A stretch of DNA of 64,000 nucleotides, taken from Ectocarpus siliculosus. Taxonomy: Eukaryota; Sar; Phaeophyceae; Ectocarpales; Ectocarpaceae. The position numbers and the translations under genes are program-made. The stretch covers positions 274,880 through 338,879 of the forward strand of contig FN648365.1 of assembly GCA_000310025.1 (NCBI GenBank), written 5' to 3'. This document shows positions 62,731 through 64,000 of this stretch, one piece after another. Below the pieces are notes generated by a model that did no database searches, was not told the DNA's origin, and saw nothing but the letters and a program-made list of their open reading frames with translations. How positions within the stretch are numbered: the stretch's first letter is position 1; every line of letters begins with the position of its first letter.

Positions 62731-63872
62731 TCAGGTCGAAACCTCCTCCATGGCCACACCCTCGGCGTCGCCGTCCGAGCCGTCGTCACCACCAGAGAGC
62801 ATGGAGTTGGCGGGGGCGAGGGTCTCGGGCACCTCGTCACAGGAGTCAACATCGGGGCCCTTGCGTGCACCTGCCACATGTTTAAGTTTGAGGACACCGC
62901 AAGGAGAAAAATCGGAAGGTGAAGGACGGAGTATAATCGCGTGTACAAAATTGTATTCACGATTGGAAAGGGTTAGGGGAGCTGACCAATGTGCCTGTCG
63001 CTGTTTGCGTCCGTTACCATGTGAACAAGCATCAAGGCACCACAAAAGCCCTATACACAAGAGGTGAAATTCTTCGTCACATGCACGCAGGGGTACAAAA
63101 GCGAACGCGACCAAAGTAGCAGATGCGTCCTTTTGTTGTGAATGGGTTACTAAAACAATAGATCAGGTATGCACAGCAATCCCACGCAGACGAACCAACC
63201 CACCCCACCACCCCTCCCAAGATCCATATTTCGCCCAGCATTAAAAAGAGTCTGAATGAAATAACACTGTGCTACAGCAAAACTTGAAAAGCGTACCCGG
63301 CTTCAAGTACGGGCAAGCTAGTGCCTCGTAATCGGTGCAGCCGATCGTCTCCATCGTGATGTCGAGGCAGCCCTCCAGGTTCTGGCCACCTCCATGCGCC
63401 CAAAGGAACACGCGCCGAAAGAACCTGCAGGATAGTTGGCAAGACGGAGGGCAAAGTAGACAAGAAGAGGGAGGTGTCACGACATGCAACACCGGTGGAA
63501 TGCACGGGTTTGTAGGACGACAGAGTAATGTTGATCACACAAACACATTTTGCTGCTGGGAAGGACCGGTGTGGACCAAATTGGCTCCCACATGTCAAGG
63601 GCGTGATGGAACACAAGCTTGGTCCAACGGACGCACGCACACACACACACTAAACAAAATACCATGTTGTATCTGGGTGGTCTCAACGTTGCCTACACGC
63701 CGGACCTACGTTGCACTCACTCTTTCTGGAACACGGTATTGGACGACCCGCCCTTCTCGAGCACGGCCCAGCGTCTGACCCGCTTGATGGCCATGGCCAT
63801 GTTGTCCAACTCCTCGTCGTCGATGATCACCTTCATCAGCCCAATGGCCACCTCCACCATTGGCAGGGCTAC
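62731..63872 (-). CDS. 3' end of a spliced gene (three terminal exons), unknown protein with acidic tail
   Basis: Exon 1 63721-63872 lies between ACACGCACAG and AGA/GTGAGT and encodes VALPMVEVAIGLMKVI and NMAMAIKRVRRWAVLEKGG. Exon 2 63297-63424 lies between CTGCAG and CCGG/GTACGC and encodes RRVFLWAHGGGQNLEGCLDI. Exon 3 62731-62870 follows TGTGGCAG and encodes 45 residues ending SDGDAEGVAMEEVST, then TGA. Phases fit exactly (2 then 1), and the introns are 296 and 426 bp. The gene continues beyond 64000, so its start is missing. I do not recognise the protein. Exon 1 looks helical and exon 3 is a flexible acidic tail. Both intron length and codon use resemble the gene at 247-4916. Confidence 0.75.
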
Positions 63873-64000
63873 CTGTGCGTGTGTTGCCATGACAACAAGG
63901 AAGCCAAACGACCCCACAACAGGTACGAGAGGTGTAGGGAGTGAGTGAGTAGAATAATAGAATGCATCACACGCGGCGACCGAACGGAGTACGCGGCATC

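Overview
The window is gene-poor, repeat-rich nuclear DNA from a eukaryote. Coding sequence is cut by GT-AG introns, mostly 200-500 bp long. Simple, tandem and dispersed repeats fill most of the rest, and there is an assembly gap of 973 N. I see no bacterial operons, rRNA, convincing tRNA or CRISPR array. An alga, perhaps a stramenopile such as a brown alga, is my guess from the overall look (about 50% GC, long intron-rich genes, many decayed repeats). No marker gene proves it.

The best gene evidence comes from minus-strand exons whose splice phases fit. (1) At 247-4916 a gene of at least nine exons carries an internal duplication of a three-exon block (A-B-C). Short '(Y/W)GDxxx' segments suggest a MIR-like or other beta-trefoil fold. 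(2) At 62731-63872 the last three exons of a gene join with perfect phase and end in an acidic tail. (3) At 32375-33230 a terminal exon encodes a Lys-rich then Glu/Asp-rich tail. (4) At 26940-27986 there are probable exons of an unrecognised gene. All other long ORFs are weak, overlap each other or lie in repeats.

Mobile elements: 53659-56421 is a decayed LTR retrotransposon. It has a 260-bp 5' LTR, a gag with a Cys/His zinc-knuckle-like motif and an aspartic-protease remnant, then a large deletion that joins the protease to the last 31 bp of the 3' LTR. It sits inside a dispersed repeat whose uninterrupted copy lies at 21385-22455, so the empty site can be read in the same window. At 59275-61108 two imperfect inverted arms of about 650 bp flank a spacer with a 118-codon ORF, like a foldback or long-TIR element.

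Repeats by region: 5.15-6.08 kb CCATGG-rich palindromes; 8.7-11.3 kb higher-order tandem repeat; 14.6-15.4 kb ~100-bp repeat interrupted by a telomere-like CCCTAA run; 18.7-19.9 kb ~600-bp tandem repeat running into the gap; 22.7-25.4 kb satellite; 40.7-41.5 and 47.6-51.1 kb a second satellite of ~113-127 bp; 61.9-62.65 kb a 360-bp tandem repeat. At least six dispersed repeat pairs link distant parts of the window and show mosaic end-to-end joins.
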